Both the position numbers and the translations under genes were made by a program. DNA of 64,000 bases from UBA1429 sp964482225 (lineage in GTDB: Bacteria > Chloroflexota > Anaerolineae > UBA1429): the NCBI GenBank assembly GCA_964482225.1, contig CAYZWT010000020.1, positions 1 to 64,000 on the forward strand, written 5' to 3'. Each line of letters starts with the position of its first letter. Within the stretch, counting starts at the first letter, position 1. Under the pieces are notes generated by a model. The model saw nothing but the letters and a program-made list of their open reading frames with translations, did no database searches and had not been told where the DNA came from. Shown here in pieces: positions 24,312 to 32,175 of this stretch.

Positions 24312-25109
24312 CTACTTCCAGCGCGTCAGGATCGTCTCGCGCTGGAACAGGCGCACCGTTAGCCAGATGATGCCCGCGTTGAGGGCCAGCACCACCGGCG
24401 TGGCCCACAGCAGCGATGTGGTATCCAGATACACCTTGCCCATCAACACGGCCAGGCTTATGCCGATCAACGGCACGATGAACAGGGCCGTGACCTGTTG
24501 GGCGGCTCGGGGATCGTTCAGCCGCGACGAGGCGATCACGCCGCCGCTGGCCGACATGACGGCGAACAGGGGGCTGTGCACCAGCATCCCCAGGGTCCAT
24601 AGGGGCCGCACGAGATAGGCGAACACGGCCGGGCTGGCCAGCAAGTAGGTGCCCAGAGCCGTCAAGGCAAAGCTGCCCCAGGCGCCGATCACGGCGGGCG
24701 TCACCGCGGCGGCGATCTTGCCGACCAGGAGCTCGGCGGTGCTGATGGGCGTCGCCAAGACCGGCTCCAGGCTACGGGTCTCTTTTTCGCCGATGATGCT
24801 ATAGGCGGCAATGTACACCGGCAGCGCCATGGGGATCAGCAGCAGATAGAACATGTACTGGTCGTTGAGCACGGCCAGGGAGCGATCCAGGGAGTTCATG
24901 GCGGCCAGCGCCGGAGGCAGCCCCGGCGTGCCATCGGGGATGATCGGCTCCTGCACCTGCTCCGGCATGCGCACCATCATCCATGTGGTGCCGAGAATCA
25001 TGCCCACCATGATCACGGGGAGCAAAAAGAGCATGACCAACACCATCTTGTTCTTGCGCATATCCAGCCACTCTTTGCGCACGATCACCGCCACGCGCCG
25101 TCCGTTCAT
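24312..25109 (-). CDS. ABC-2 type transporter permease (NatB-like)
   Basis: A 265-residue membrane protein. The N terminus (VAVIVRKEWLDMRKNKMVLVMLFLLPVIMVGMILGTTWM) is the typical KEW-type start and first membrane helix of ABC-2 permeases. The motif AAYSIIGEKETRSLEPVLATPISTAELLVGKI, near residue 110, is the conserved coupling region of NatB/YhaP-like exporters. About six hydrophobic segments follow. Start and stop overlap the ATPase gene by 4 bp (ATGA), so the two are translationally coupled. Substrate unknown; drug, sodium or lipid export are all seen in this family. Confidence 0.9.
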   Translation of the reverse strand: MNGRRVAVIVRKEWLDMRKNKMVLVMLFLLPVIMVGMILGTTWMMVRMPEQVQEPIIPDGTPGLPPALAAMNSLDRSLAVLNDQYMFYLLLIPMALPVYIAAYSIIGEKETRSLEPVLATPISTAELLVGKIAAAVTPAVIGAWGSFALTALGTYLLASPAVFAYLVRPLWTLGMLVHSPLFAVMSASGGVIASSRLNDPRAAQQVTALFIVPLIGISLAVLMGKVYLDTTSLLWATPVVLALNAGIIWLTVRLFQRETILTRWK

Positions 25110-26029
25110 CCTGCTGCCTCCTGCGCCTCGTGCATCAGGTCAAAGTAGACTTGCTCCAACGAGTGCTCTTCTTCCTCCAGATACTGGATCGCCGCGCCTT
25201 GCGCCAACAACGCACGCACCAGCTCGGGGTTGTGCTCCTCGGGCTCGTCCAGGGCGACGCGCAGCCCCCCATCCAGTGGCGTGACGCCGCGCACAAAAGG
25301 CAGCGCCTCGATGGCCCTTTGCAGGCCGGGCGTTACCTCGCGGAGCCGCACCCGCACCGAGCGGCCATACAGGCTCCGGCGCAGGTTGGCAGGCGTATCC
25401 ACCCGGATCAGCCGTTGGCGGATCACCGCAACCCGGTCACACAGGCGGTCGGCCTCATCCAGGTTGTGCGTGCAGATAAAGATGGTGCGCCCCTCGCCGC
25501 GCAGCGTCTCGACGAAATCGCGCACCACACGAGCCGCCTCGGGGTCCAGGGCAGAGGTGGGCTCGTCCAAAAAGAGCACCGGGGGCTCGTGCAGCAGGGC
25601 GCGGGCGATGGCCAGCTTTTGCTGCATCCCTTTGGAGAACCCGCCCACCGGCTCATCCCTGCGCCCCCACAGATCGAGCAGGGTCAGGTACTTTTGCACG
25701 CGGCCCGCGACATCGTCAACGCCGTACAGCCCGGCATAGACGCCCAGGTTCTCGACGGCGGTAAGTCGCGGGTAAAGGCCGGGGGCCTCGGTGAGCAGCC
25801 CCACAGAGGCGCGCACCGCCTGGTCATCCACGCCAAGCTGGTGCCCGTTGATCCAGGCCGCGCCCGCCGTGGGGGCGATCAGTCCGGTGAGCATGCGCAC
25901 GGTGGTGGTCTTGCCGGCGCCGTTGGGCCCCAAAAAACCAAACACTTCGCCCCGGCGCACGTCCAGGGTCAGATCATCTACGGCCAGGTTGCCGTTGAAC
26001 CACTTGGTCAACCCTTCTGCTCGAATCAC
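25106..26029 (-). CDS. ABC transporter ATP-binding protein
   Basis: A 307-residue ATPase that powers the adjacent permease. Walker A GPNGAGKTT is near residue 38, the signature FSKGMQQKLAIARALL in mid-protein, Walker B VLFLDEPTSALDP and the switch His in FICTHNLDEADRLC. The C-terminal extension (RVRLREV onward to EEEHSLEQVYFDLM) is typical of ABC-2 exporter ATPases (DUF4162-like). GTG at 26029 is chosen for AAAGGAG upstream and because IRAEGLTKWF is the conserved beginning. Confidence 0.93.
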   Translation of the reverse strand: MIRAEGLTKWFNGNLAVDDLTLDVRRGEVFGFLGPNGAGKTTTVRMLTGLIAPTAGAAWINGHQLGVDDQAVRASVGLLTEAPGLYPRLTAVENLGVYAGLYGVDDVAGRVQKYLTLLDLWGRRDEPVGGFSKGMQQKLAIARALLHEPPVLFLDEPTSALDPEAARVVRDFVETLRGEGRTIFICTHNLDEADRLCDRVAVIRQRLIRVDTPANLRRSLYGRSVRVRLREVTPGLQRAIEALPFVRGVTPLDGGLRVALDEPEEHNPELVRALLAQGAAIQYLEEEEHSLEQVYFDLMHEAQEAAG

Positions 26030-26066
26030 GAGGAACTCCTTTCGCCGCCTGCTCGCTCGGATGGCT

Positions 26067-26095
26067 ACGGTAGCCCAGACGCCCCGTCTTGTCAA
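26067..26095 (-). promoter_or_regulatory. Putative sigma70 promoter of the ABC operon
   Basis: On the minus strand TTGACA (26095-26090) and TACCGT (26072-26067) with 17-bp spacing, 38 bp before the GTG start. Confidence 0.6.
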
Positions 26096-26179
26096 GATGA
26101 GCACGGTAACTCCCAGGGTCTTTTCAGAGTCGTGGTTATGGTAAAGCGTCGCGCGATGAGTCCCGGACGGCCTGGAAGT

Positions 26180-26300
26180 ACGCTGCGTACGCATACATGC
26201 GTACGCAGCGTGGCTGGCGAGACGCCCGCCCTCCAAGGTTCGCCGCCGCCGTCCACAACATGTTGGCCGCTTGCCCCCCCCAAGTCTGAACTGTTACGAT
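26180..26300. repeat. MITE-like palindromic repeat, copy B
   Basis: Starts with an inverted repeat of 15-bp arms (ACGCTGCGTACGCAT, 26180-26194 and 26197-26211; 2-bp spacer), continues with a degenerate GGCTGGCG-AGA-CGCCCGCC hairpin and CTCCA, and ends with AACATGTTGGCCGCTT and AAGTCTGAACTG. These end motifs recur in reverse at 30650-30675. This repeat and two promoters fill the 373-bp divergent gap. Confidence 0.7.
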
Positions 26301-26322
26301 TCGCCAGCATGGCATATGGGGC

Positions 26323-26352
26323 TTGCCCAAACAGCATGGGATGCCCTATAGT
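26323..26352 (+). promoter_or_regulatory. Putative sigma70 promoter of the lipase gene
   Basis: TTGCCC at 26323-26328 and TATAGT at 26347-26352, 18 bp apart, 50 bp before the ATG. Confidence 0.5.
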
Positions 26353-26402
26353 AGACGCAGCCGTGCGCAGACACGAGCGCGCCCGGCCCGAAAGGAGAAC
26401 CG

Positions 26403-27236
26403 ATGCAGCATATCCAGGGTGCGTTTCACGGCGTGCGCAATGCCCGCATCCACTACCAGGGGTGGCTGCCCGAAGGAGCCGTGCGCGCGACGCTCATCAT
26501 CGTCCATGGCCTGGGCGAGCATTGCGGGCGCTATGGCAACCTGGCCAACCACCTGGTCCCGCTGGGCTATGCCCTCTACGGGCTGGACCACATCGGCCAC
26601 GGCCGATCGGAGGGCCGGCGCGAGGGCATCGAGCGTTTTGATGACTATACCGACACGCTGCGACTTTATGTCGAAATGGTGGCGGGCTGGCAGCCGGGCA
26701 AGCCCCTGTTCATGCTGGGGCACAGCATGGGCGGCCTGATCGCAGCGGATTACCTACCAGATCATCAGGGCGGCTTGGCCGGGGCCATCTTTTCTGCGCC
26801 CCTGCTCACAGCCGGCGATAGCGTTTCGCCCGCGACCATCTTGATGGCCCGGGTGCTTTCGGCGCTGGCGCCCCGGCTGGGCGTGGCGCCGCTGGATGTC
26901 ACCGCCCTCTCGCGCGACCCGCAGGTGGTGGAGCGCTATGTTAACGATCCGTTGGTCTTTCACGGCAAGACGCCCGCGCGCTTGGGCGCCGAGCTGCTCA
27001 GGGCGATGCAGCGTGCGCGCTCCCGGCTGGGCGAGCTCACCCTGCCGTTCCTGGCCATCCAGGGCGGCGACGACAGGCTGGTCGCGCCCGCCGGCGCCCA
27101 GATGCTCTACGAACGGGCCGGCTCCCAAGACAAGACGCTCAAGCTCTACCCGGGGCTCTATCACGAGCTATTCAACGAGCCCGAGCGCGCCCTGGTGCTG
27201 GACGACGTGGCGAACTGGCTCGCCGCGCGGCTCTAG
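26403..27236 (+). CDS. Alpha/beta hydrolase, monoacylglycerol lipase-like
   Basis: A 277-residue cytoplasmic hydrolase. IIVHGLGEHCGRY (oxyanion-hole HG) is followed by GLDHIGHGRSEG and the nucleophile elbow GHSMGG with Ser108. The triad is completed by Asp in IQGGDDRLVAP and His in LYPGLYHELFNEPE. All of these are the standard monoacylglycerol-lipase/lysophospholipase signature. It probably releases fatty acids from monoglycerides or lysophospholipids. AGGAG precedes the ATG. The next gene is convergent with only 3 bp between the stops. Confidence 0.92.
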   Translation: MQHIQGAFHGVRNARIHYQGWLPEGAVRATLIIVHGLGEHCGRYGNLANHLVPLGYALYGLDHIGHGRSEGRREGIERFDDYTDTLRLYVEMVAGWQPGKPLFMLGHSMGGLIAADYLPDHQGGLAGAIFSAPLLTAGDSVSPATILMARVLSALAPRLGVAPLDVTALSRDPQVVERYVNDPLVFHGKTPARLGAELLRAMQRARSRLGELTLPFLAIQGGDDRLVAPAGAQMLYERAGSQDKTLKLYPGLYHELFNEPERALVLDDVANWLAARL

Positions 27237-27239
27237 GCC

Positions 27240-28253
27240 CTACACCCGGCTCCAATCAAAGATGACCCCGATAGAGCCCGCCCGCTCGGTTTGCAGGCGG
27301 CGGTACACCTCGGGCGCCTCGGCGGGCGCGTGCCGGTGGGTGATCAGATCGCGCACGCGCATGCGCCCTTGCAGGATATAGTCATAGAACAGGGCAATGA
27401 TCTCCGCCTCGGTCCAGGGCGAATGCTCGGAAAAGTGGGGGGCCACAACGGAAGCGTGAATGCCCAGGATCGAGATGGCGTTGCTGAGCACCCCCGGCCC
27501 CAGGAACTGCTGGGTGGGCGTGGGGGTATCCCCCGTCAGCACCACGCGGCCCAGCCGTCGCAGCAGTTGCACGCACTGGGAGAGCACCGCCGGATGCCCC
27601 GTCACATCCCACACAGCGTCCAACATGCGTCCGCCGGTAAGCTCCTCGACTGCGGGGCGCGCCGCCTCGGCGGTGTCGCACAGGGCATGGGTGGCGCCGT
27701 GGGCCAGGGCCAGGCCCAACCGGCCCTGCACCGTATCAATGGCGATGACCTTGCGCGCCCCGGCCACGTGCAAATACTGGGTCACCAACTGGCCCAACAT
27801 GCCCAGGCCGACCACGCCCACCGTCTCGCCCAGGGCCAACTGGGCGCGGCGCACGGCCAATTGGGTCGTGCTGGCCAGGGGGCCCCAGGCGGCCTCTTCC
27901 GCGCTCACGCCCTCAGGAACCCCATAGGCCCGCTCCGGCGTCGTGAGGGTATACTGCTGGTGCGGCGTCGGGATCAGCACGCGCCACCCCTCCCAGGCGG
28001 GGTCCACGCCAGAGCCCAAGGCGACCACCCGCGCCACCATGCTATAGCCAGGGCGGAACGGGTACTGCACCCAACGCGCCCAGTTGGTGCCGGGGTCAAA
28101 GACGCCGCGCAGGCAGTAGCTCTCGGTGCCGATGCTGATGAGCGAGCTTTCGGCGCGGCAGAGGATCTGCCCTGGCCCAGGCGGCCCTATCTGCTCCTCA
28201 CGCAGCACGACCTCATTGGCCTGGGGGAAACTGATGTAGATAGAGTGAACCAT
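27240..28253 (-). CDS. Zinc-type medium-chain dehydrogenase lacking the usual catalytic zinc ligand
   Basis: A 337-residue MDR-superfamily oxidoreductase. It has the GroES-like N-terminal domain (SSLISIGTESYCLRGVF, YSMVARVVALGSG) and a Rossmann domain with VVGLGMLGQLVTQYLHVAGARKVIAID. At the position where zinc alcohol dehydrogenases have GICGTD, this protein has SIGTES, so the first catalytic Cys is missing. It may be a non-zinc or differently liganded dehydrogenase of the group that includes BchC-like and sugar-alcohol enzymes. It follows two SDR genes and a ThuA-like gene on the same strand, suggesting carbohydrate or polyol metabolism. Confidence 0.8.
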   Translation of the reverse strand: MVHSIYISFPQANEVVLREEQIGPPGPGQILCRAESSLISIGTESYCLRGVFDPGTNWARWVQYPFRPGYSMVARVVALGSGVDPAWEGWRVLIPTPHQQYTLTTPERAYGVPEGVSAEEAAWGPLASTTQLAVRRAQLALGETVGVVGLGMLGQLVTQYLHVAGARKVIAIDTVQGRLGLALAHGATHALCDTAEAARPAVEELTGGRMLDAVWDVTGHPAVLSQCVQLLRRLGRVVLTGDTPTPTQQFLGPGVLSNAISILGIHASVVAPHFSEHSPWTEAEIIALFYDYILQGRMRVRDLITHRHAPAEAPEVYRRLQTERAGSIGVIFDWSRV

Positions 28254-28325
28254 GCTGGCCTCGCTTTCGGTTGGGCAAGGGATGGACGATGGCGTGTGAA
28301 TGTGCGCACGTCTGAACGCCCGCGC

Positions 28326-29072
28326 CTACCAGGGCCATTCGACGCCTTGCCAATCCCGCAGCACCAGGCGCTCTTCGTCAGAGCGGCTGGGGACGTGGGG
28401 ATCGTGGCCCCGCTCGCGTAGGAAATAGGCCAGGGCGGGCACGGCGGCCTCCTCCGGCTCCAGCTCGCCCTGGGTGTTCTTGACGCCGCTCATGTACGAG
28501 CGCACCCAGCCCGGGTGATAGAGCCGAAAGGTATAGCCCAGGGGCCGCAGACGGTTGAACAACATGCGCGCCGCCATATTGAGGGCCGCCTTGGACGAGC
28601 AATAGCCAAACCAGGAGGTGCGCTGGGCGCGGTTGATGCTGCCCGCCTCGGAAGAGACAAAGCAGAGCCGCTTGAGCGCGCCGCGATCCAGTAGGGGCAG
28701 GAACGCCTCCACCATGCGCAAAGGCCCCAGGGCGTTGATGTTGTACAGGCGCTGCATCTCGGCATAGTCCTGGGGCTCGCGGATGCCCCGGGCCGAGGTG
28801 CGCGAGTTTACCCCGGCGTTGTTGATCAGCAGGTCCACATGCGCCACGCTGGCGGCCACGGCCTGGGCGGCGGCCTGCACCGAGGCGGTATCCCCCACAT
28901 CCAGGGGCGTGATGCGCAGCGCCCGCGGATAGCTGGCGGCCAGCTCGCTCAAGGCGGGCCATTCGGGCATGTACTGCCCGGCGAACACGCGCCAGCCACG
29001 GGCCAAGAGGCGGGTCGTCAGAGCCAGCCCCAGGCCCCGGTCGGCCCCCGTCACAACTGCGATCTGTTCCAT
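28326..29072 (-). CDS. Short-chain dehydrogenase/reductase, downstream paralogue
   Basis: A 248-residue classical SDR. Cofactor motif VTGADRGLGLAL near residue 6, NNAGV (strand 4) and the catalytic pair in SSEAG and YCSSK (Ser, Tyr, Lys). Its C terminus is extended (ERGHDPHVPSRSDEERL) relative to its neighbour. Start is ATG 29072 with GGAGGAGCGGAGC upstream. It is a tandem duplicate of the gene at 29093-29806, with a 70-bp block (28651-28720) identical to 29391-29460. The substrate is unknown. Confidence 0.9.
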   Translation of the reverse strand: MEQIAVVTGADRGLGLALTTRLLARGWRVFAGQYMPEWPALSELAASYPRALRITPLDVGDTASVQAAAQAVAASVAHVDLLINNAGVNSRTSARGIREPQDYAEMQRLYNINALGPLRMVEAFLPLLDRGALKRLCFVSSEAGSINRAQRTSWFGYCSSKAALNMAARMLFNRLRPLGYTFRLYHPGWVRSYMSGVKNTQGELEPEEAAVPALAYFLRERGHDPHVPSRSDEERLVLRDWQGVEWPW

Positions 29073-29092
29073 GCTCCGCTCCTCCGCTCCCG

Positions 29093-29806
29093 CTAAAAGG
29101 GCCATTCGCCCCCCAAGTAGTCAATCATCACCAGTCGGTCCTCGTCCTCGCGCTCTCCGGTGAAATAGGCCAGGGCAGGCACGGCGGCTTCCTCCGGCTC
29201 CATATCGGCATGCACGCCCTTGGCCCCCGACATATAGCCGCGCATCCAGCCCGGGTGGTACAGCCGAAAGGTATAGCCCTCCGGATGCAGGCTGTTGAAC
29301 AGCAGCCTGATGATCATATTGAGGGCCGTCTTGGACATGCCATAGCCATAGCCGGTATCCCGGTGGGCCAGGGCCACGCTGCCCGCCTCAGAAGAGACAA
29401 AGCAGAGCCGCTTGAGCGCGCCGCGATCCAGTAGGGGCAGGAACGCCTCCACCATGCGCAGCCCGCCCAAAGAGTTGATGTTGTAGGCCCGCATCATGGC
29501 CTCATGGTCCAGGCCCTCGCCCAGGGCGCCGCGCCCGCCCGTGATGCCGGCGTTGCTGATCAGCAGGTCCACATGCCCCACCTCGGCGGCCACGGCCTGG
29601 GCAGCGGCCTGCACCGAGGCGGTATCCCCCACATCCAATGGGACGATCCGCAGACTTTGCGGATGGCCGGCGGCCAGCTCGCTCAGGGCGGGCCACTCGG
29701 GCAAGTACTGCCCGGCGAACACGCGCCAGCCCCGCTCCAACAGGCCGGCCGTCAGGGCCAGCCCCAGGCCGCGGTCGGCCCCCGTCACAACTGCGATTTG
29801 CTCCAT
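29093..29806 (-). CDS. Short-chain dehydrogenase/reductase, upstream paralogue
   Basis: A 237-residue SDR with VTGADRGLGLAL, SNAGITG (where NNAG is usual), SSEAG and YGYGMSKTALN (catalytic Tyr and Lys). The N-terminal 60 residues and the central part are nearly the same as in the downstream copy; the region between 90 and 110 and the C terminus have diverged. GAGGTGAT precedes the ATG. The two SDRs are 20 bp apart and doubtless one transcript. The SNAG change is tolerated in some family members. Confidence 0.9.
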   Translation of the reverse strand: MEQIAVVTGADRGLGLALTAGLLERGWRVFAGQYLPEWPALSELAAGHPQSLRIVPLDVGDTASVQAAAQAVAAEVGHVDLLISNAGITGGRGALGEGLDHEAMMRAYNINSLGGLRMVEAFLPLLDRGALKRLCFVSSEAGSVALAHRDTGYGYGMSKTALNMIIRLLFNSLHPEGYTFRLYHPGWMRGYMSGAKGVHADMEPEEAAVPALAYFTGEREDEDRLVMIDYLGGEWPF

Positions 29807-29839
29807 ATTCTATCACCTCAAAAATCCGGGCTCATCCTG

Positions 29840-29875
29840 GGGGCACCCTGCGCATACATGCGCCTGGGGTGCCCC
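29840..29875. repeat. Intergenic inverted repeat
   Basis: GGGGCACCC and GGGTGCCCC arms (29840-29848, 29867-29875) around an inner TGCGCAT-AC-ATGCGC palindrome. Same design as the hairpins at 1341-1381. It lies between the ThuA-like gene and the SDR pair and could attenuate transcription. Confidence 0.65.
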
Positions 29876-29917
29876 TACCTCGTCTTCTCGGCGACTTGGT
29901 CTGCGAGACGCTGCCCG

Positions 29918-30544
29918 TCAGCCTTGCCCGGCGCACCAGGCCAGGGTGTTGCGCAACAGGGCCTGGAAGGAAGGATGCTGCCACACCTCTACATTGTGCC
30001 CAGGGGTGAGCACGCACACCCGCCCCGCGCCCTCGGCCCGCGTCCAGGCGCCCGGCTGGTCGCCGTGCTCAGACGTGGTGGTCACGAATACGTCCACCCC
30101 CGGATCGTCCACGATCATGTGATAGTGCTCGTCCACCAGGGTAAACGGCTCGACGCCCCGGCACAGGGCGTGCCCGGCATGCGGCGTGATGGTGACGGGA
30201 CACTGCTTGGGGTGCTGCTCGAACACGCCGCCCATCAGCGCCCGCAACGTGGGCGTATCCCGGTAGCCCGCCGTGCCCGAGTGTACGACCAACATGCCGC
30301 GGCCGGCCTGCACATAGGCCGCAAAGGCCGCCTCCACCTCGGGCGTCATCCAAGGGTCGCGGTTCTCGGCAGTGATGTTGTTGGATTTCACAAACAGGGT
30401 CACAGGATAGGCTGCCATCGCCTCGGCAGACCAGTCGGTTGCGTCCTCAATATAGTCGAACTCGTGCTCTTGCAGCAGCTCTAGCCCGGCGCGGGCTATT
30501 TTGCCGGGGTGCCAATAATCGTCAGCGATGACCAGGACGCGCAT
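29918..30544 (-). CDS. ThuA-like domain protein
   Basis: A 208-residue protein with the class I glutamine-amidotransferase-like fold of ThuA. It begins RVLVIADDYWHPGKI, has LFVKSNNIT, an elbow region GRGMLVVHSGTAGY and a late DEHYHM and EGAGRVCVLTPGHNVEVWQHP. ThuA is linked to trehalose and related disaccharide use in rhizobia, and homologues often neighbour sugar dehydrogenases, as here. No amidotransferase activity is implied: the position of the usual Cys nucleophile is Ser or Gly. GGAGGT precedes the ATG. Confidence 0.85.
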   Translation of the reverse strand: MRVLVIADDYWHPGKIARAGLELLQEHEFDYIEDATDWSAEAMAAYPVTLFVKSNNITAENRDPWMTPEVEAAFAAYVQAGRGMLVVHSGTAGYRDTPTLRALMGGVFEQHPKQCPVTITPHAGHALCRGVEPFTLVDEHYHMIVDDPGVDVFVTTTSEHGDQPGAWTRAEGAGRVCVLTPGHNVEVWQHPSFQALLRNTLAWCAGQG

Positions 30545-30609
30545 GGGGACCTCCTCCATGGGCCGGTTCACGTCGGCCCGCTCTGCCTACATCGGATCGA
30601 AACGCGCAC

Positions 30610-30638
30610 ATCATGCCCGAGCAGCGCTCGCGTGTCAA
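30610..30638 (-). promoter_or_regulatory. Putative sigma70 promoter of the ThuA-SDR genes
   Basis: On the minus strand TTGACA (30638-30633) and CATGAT (30615-30610), spacing 17 bp, 66 bp before the ThuA-like start. Confidence 0.6.
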
Positions 30639-30639
30639 G

Positions 30640-30955
30640 GCGCTATCAGTTCAGACTTGAAAGCGGCCAACACGTTGGGTACGTCGGTGGGGAGCATTGG
30701 GGCGCGGGCCTGTCGCCGGTTACGCTGCGTACGCATACATGCATACGCAGCGTAACCGGCGACAGGCGGCTGATGTGGCACGGACCAGAGTCCTGGACAA
30801 AGCAAGCTGCGCTTGCTTTGTTTGGTGCTGCGCTTCGGACGAAGCGTAGCTTCGTTGGCGGGCGAGACGCCCGCCCTCCAGTGCCTTGAGCGCACGTAGC
30901 TGTCAGCACACGCGGTTATGATCTCATCGCCCCAAATCTGAACAGCTACTCAAGG
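30640..30955. repeat. Compound palindromic repeat with a 58-bp cruciform, copies C and D
   Basis: Left part begins GTTCAGACTTG and AAGCGGCCAACACGTTGG, the reverse of the end of copy B. Then comes a near-perfect inverted repeat with 28-bp arms (30709-30736 and 30739-30766), one mismatch and 2-bp spacer. A second element holds GCTGCGCTTCGGACGAAGC, the hairpin GGCGGGCG-AGA-CGCCCGCC at 30857-30875, and ends CCCCAAATCTGAACAG. Apart from promoters nothing else is seen in the 484-bp gap. Confidence 0.75.
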
Positions 30956-30968
30956 CGTGGCAGCGCCT

Positions 30969-30997
30969 TTGACACCGCCTGCCCCCTATGCCATACT
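30969..30997 (+). promoter_or_regulatory. Putative sigma70 promoter of the flavin reductase-tsa operon
   Basis: TTGACA at 30969-30974 and CATACT at 30992-30997, 17 bp apart. It supports the GTG at 31029 as start, since in-frame upstream starts would precede the transcript. Confidence 0.6.
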
Positions 30998-31028
30998 CTC
31001 GGCATCATTGCGGGGGGAAAGCAAGGTC

Positions 31029-31607
31029 GTGAAGCAAGAGGCGCCGCTCACGTTGGCCCACCGGCTGTTGGCAGGCCAGCCGGCCTGCTTGCTGACCGTG
31101 CGCTATCGCGGGCGTGAGAACGTCATGGCCCTGGCCTGGACCTGCCCGATCAGCCTGGCGCCGCCCCTGCTCGCTCTGGCGGTACATCCCTCGCGCTATA
31201 GCCACGACATGTTGGCCCGCAGCCAAGAATGCGTGCTGAATATCCCCGGGCGGCCCTATGCCGAGCAGCTTGTGCGCTGCGGCAGCGTCTCGGGCGACCA
31301 GGGAGACAAGCTGCGCGAGAGCGGCCTGACCCTCGCCCAGGGCCGCCGCGTCGAGGCGCCCTGGATCGAGGAATGTTTGGCCCATATCGAATGCGCCGTC
31401 GTTGATATCCTGGCCCCCGGCGATCACTCGCTCTTTGTGGTCGAGGTGGTGGGTGCCTGGGCCGAGGAGGAGGCTTTTGGCCAAACGTGGAAGGTGGATG
31501 ACCAGCAGGAAGACCTGTTGCCCCTGCACCATCTGGGCAGCGGGCGCTTTGGGCTGTTGGGAACGTCGTTCTCTATTCGACAGGCGGCGCATGAGGACGA
31601 CAGGTAG
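31029..31607 (+). CDS. Flavin reductase-like domain protein
   Basis: A protein of about 192 residues with the FMN-binding split-barrel of the flavin reductase/flavoredoxin family. Typical parts are ACLLTVRYRGRENVMALAWTCPISLAPPLLALAVHPSRYSHDMLARSQECVLNIPG, in which the flavin phosphate is bound, and SGDQGDKLRESGL. The family passes electrons from NAD(P)H to flavin or carries FMN in electron-transfer proteins. GTG start has GGAAAGCAAGG upstream. It is 27 bp upstream of tsaE, so co-transcribed. Confidence 0.85.
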   Translation: MKQEAPLTLAHRLLAGQPACLLTVRYRGRENVMALAWTCPISLAPPLLALAVHPSRYSHDMLARSQECVLNIPGRPYAEQLVRCGSVSGDQGDKLRESGLTLAQGRRVEAPWIEECLAHIECAVVDILAPGDHSLFVVEVVGAWAEEEAFGQTWKVDDQQEDLLPLHHLGSGRFGLLGTSFSIRQAAHEDDR

Positions 31608-31634
31608 CCTCTCATCAAGCAAGCAGGAAGGCCC

Positions 31635-32138
31635 GTGAGCCCCATACTGACCGATCATGCCTTTGACGCGGTGACCCACAGCCCGGCGCAGACGCTGGCC
31701 ATTGGCGAGCGCCTGGGCCAGCTCTTGCGCGCCGGCGATGTGGTCTGCTTGCAGGGCGATCTGGGCACGGGCAAGACCTGCCTCACCCAGGGCATCGGCG
31801 CAGGGCTGCACGTGGATGGCATCATCAACAGCCCCACGTTCGTCTTTGTGAACGAGTACCCGCCCGCCCACAAAGGCCCCTATCTCTATCATGTGGACCT
31901 GTATCGCGTGGCGGACTATATGGACGTGCTCAGCCTCGGGCTGGAGGACTATATCTATGGCGATGGCGTCACGGTGATCGAATGGGCCGACCGCGCCCGC
32001 GAGGCCATGCCCAGACAGCGGCTCTGGATCACCCTGACCTACACCGACGAAATGAAGCGCACGCTGATCTTTGAGGCCATAGGCGAGCACTATATCGAGG
32101 TCGTTCGGGCCCTGAAGAAGGCGATCTATGGCGTTTGA
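31635..32138 (+). CDS. tsaE: tRNA threonylcarbamoyladenosine biosynthesis ATPase TsaE
   Basis: A 167-residue P-loop ATPase that assists TsaB-TsaD in adding threonylcarbamoyl to A37 of ANN-decoding tRNAs. Walker A GDLGTGKT lies at residues 41-48; SPTFVFVNEY and HVDLYRV are TsaE hallmarks, as is VTVIEWADRA. GTG start. It is followed after 37 bp by tsaB and then rimI, the classical tsaE-tsaB-rimI order. tsaD is not in this window. Confidence 0.96.
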   Translation: MSPILTDHAFDAVTHSPAQTLAIGERLGQLLRAGDVVCLQGDLGTGKTCLTQGIGAGLHVDGIINSPTFVFVNEYPPAHKGPYLYHVDLYRVADYMDVLSLGLEDYIYGDGVTVIEWADRAREAMPRQRLWITLTYTDEMKRTLIFEAIGEHYIEVVRALKKAIYGV

Positions 32139-32175
32139 GCGCCTCGGGGCGCCCGCCTTGAGCTGAGGAGTTGCC

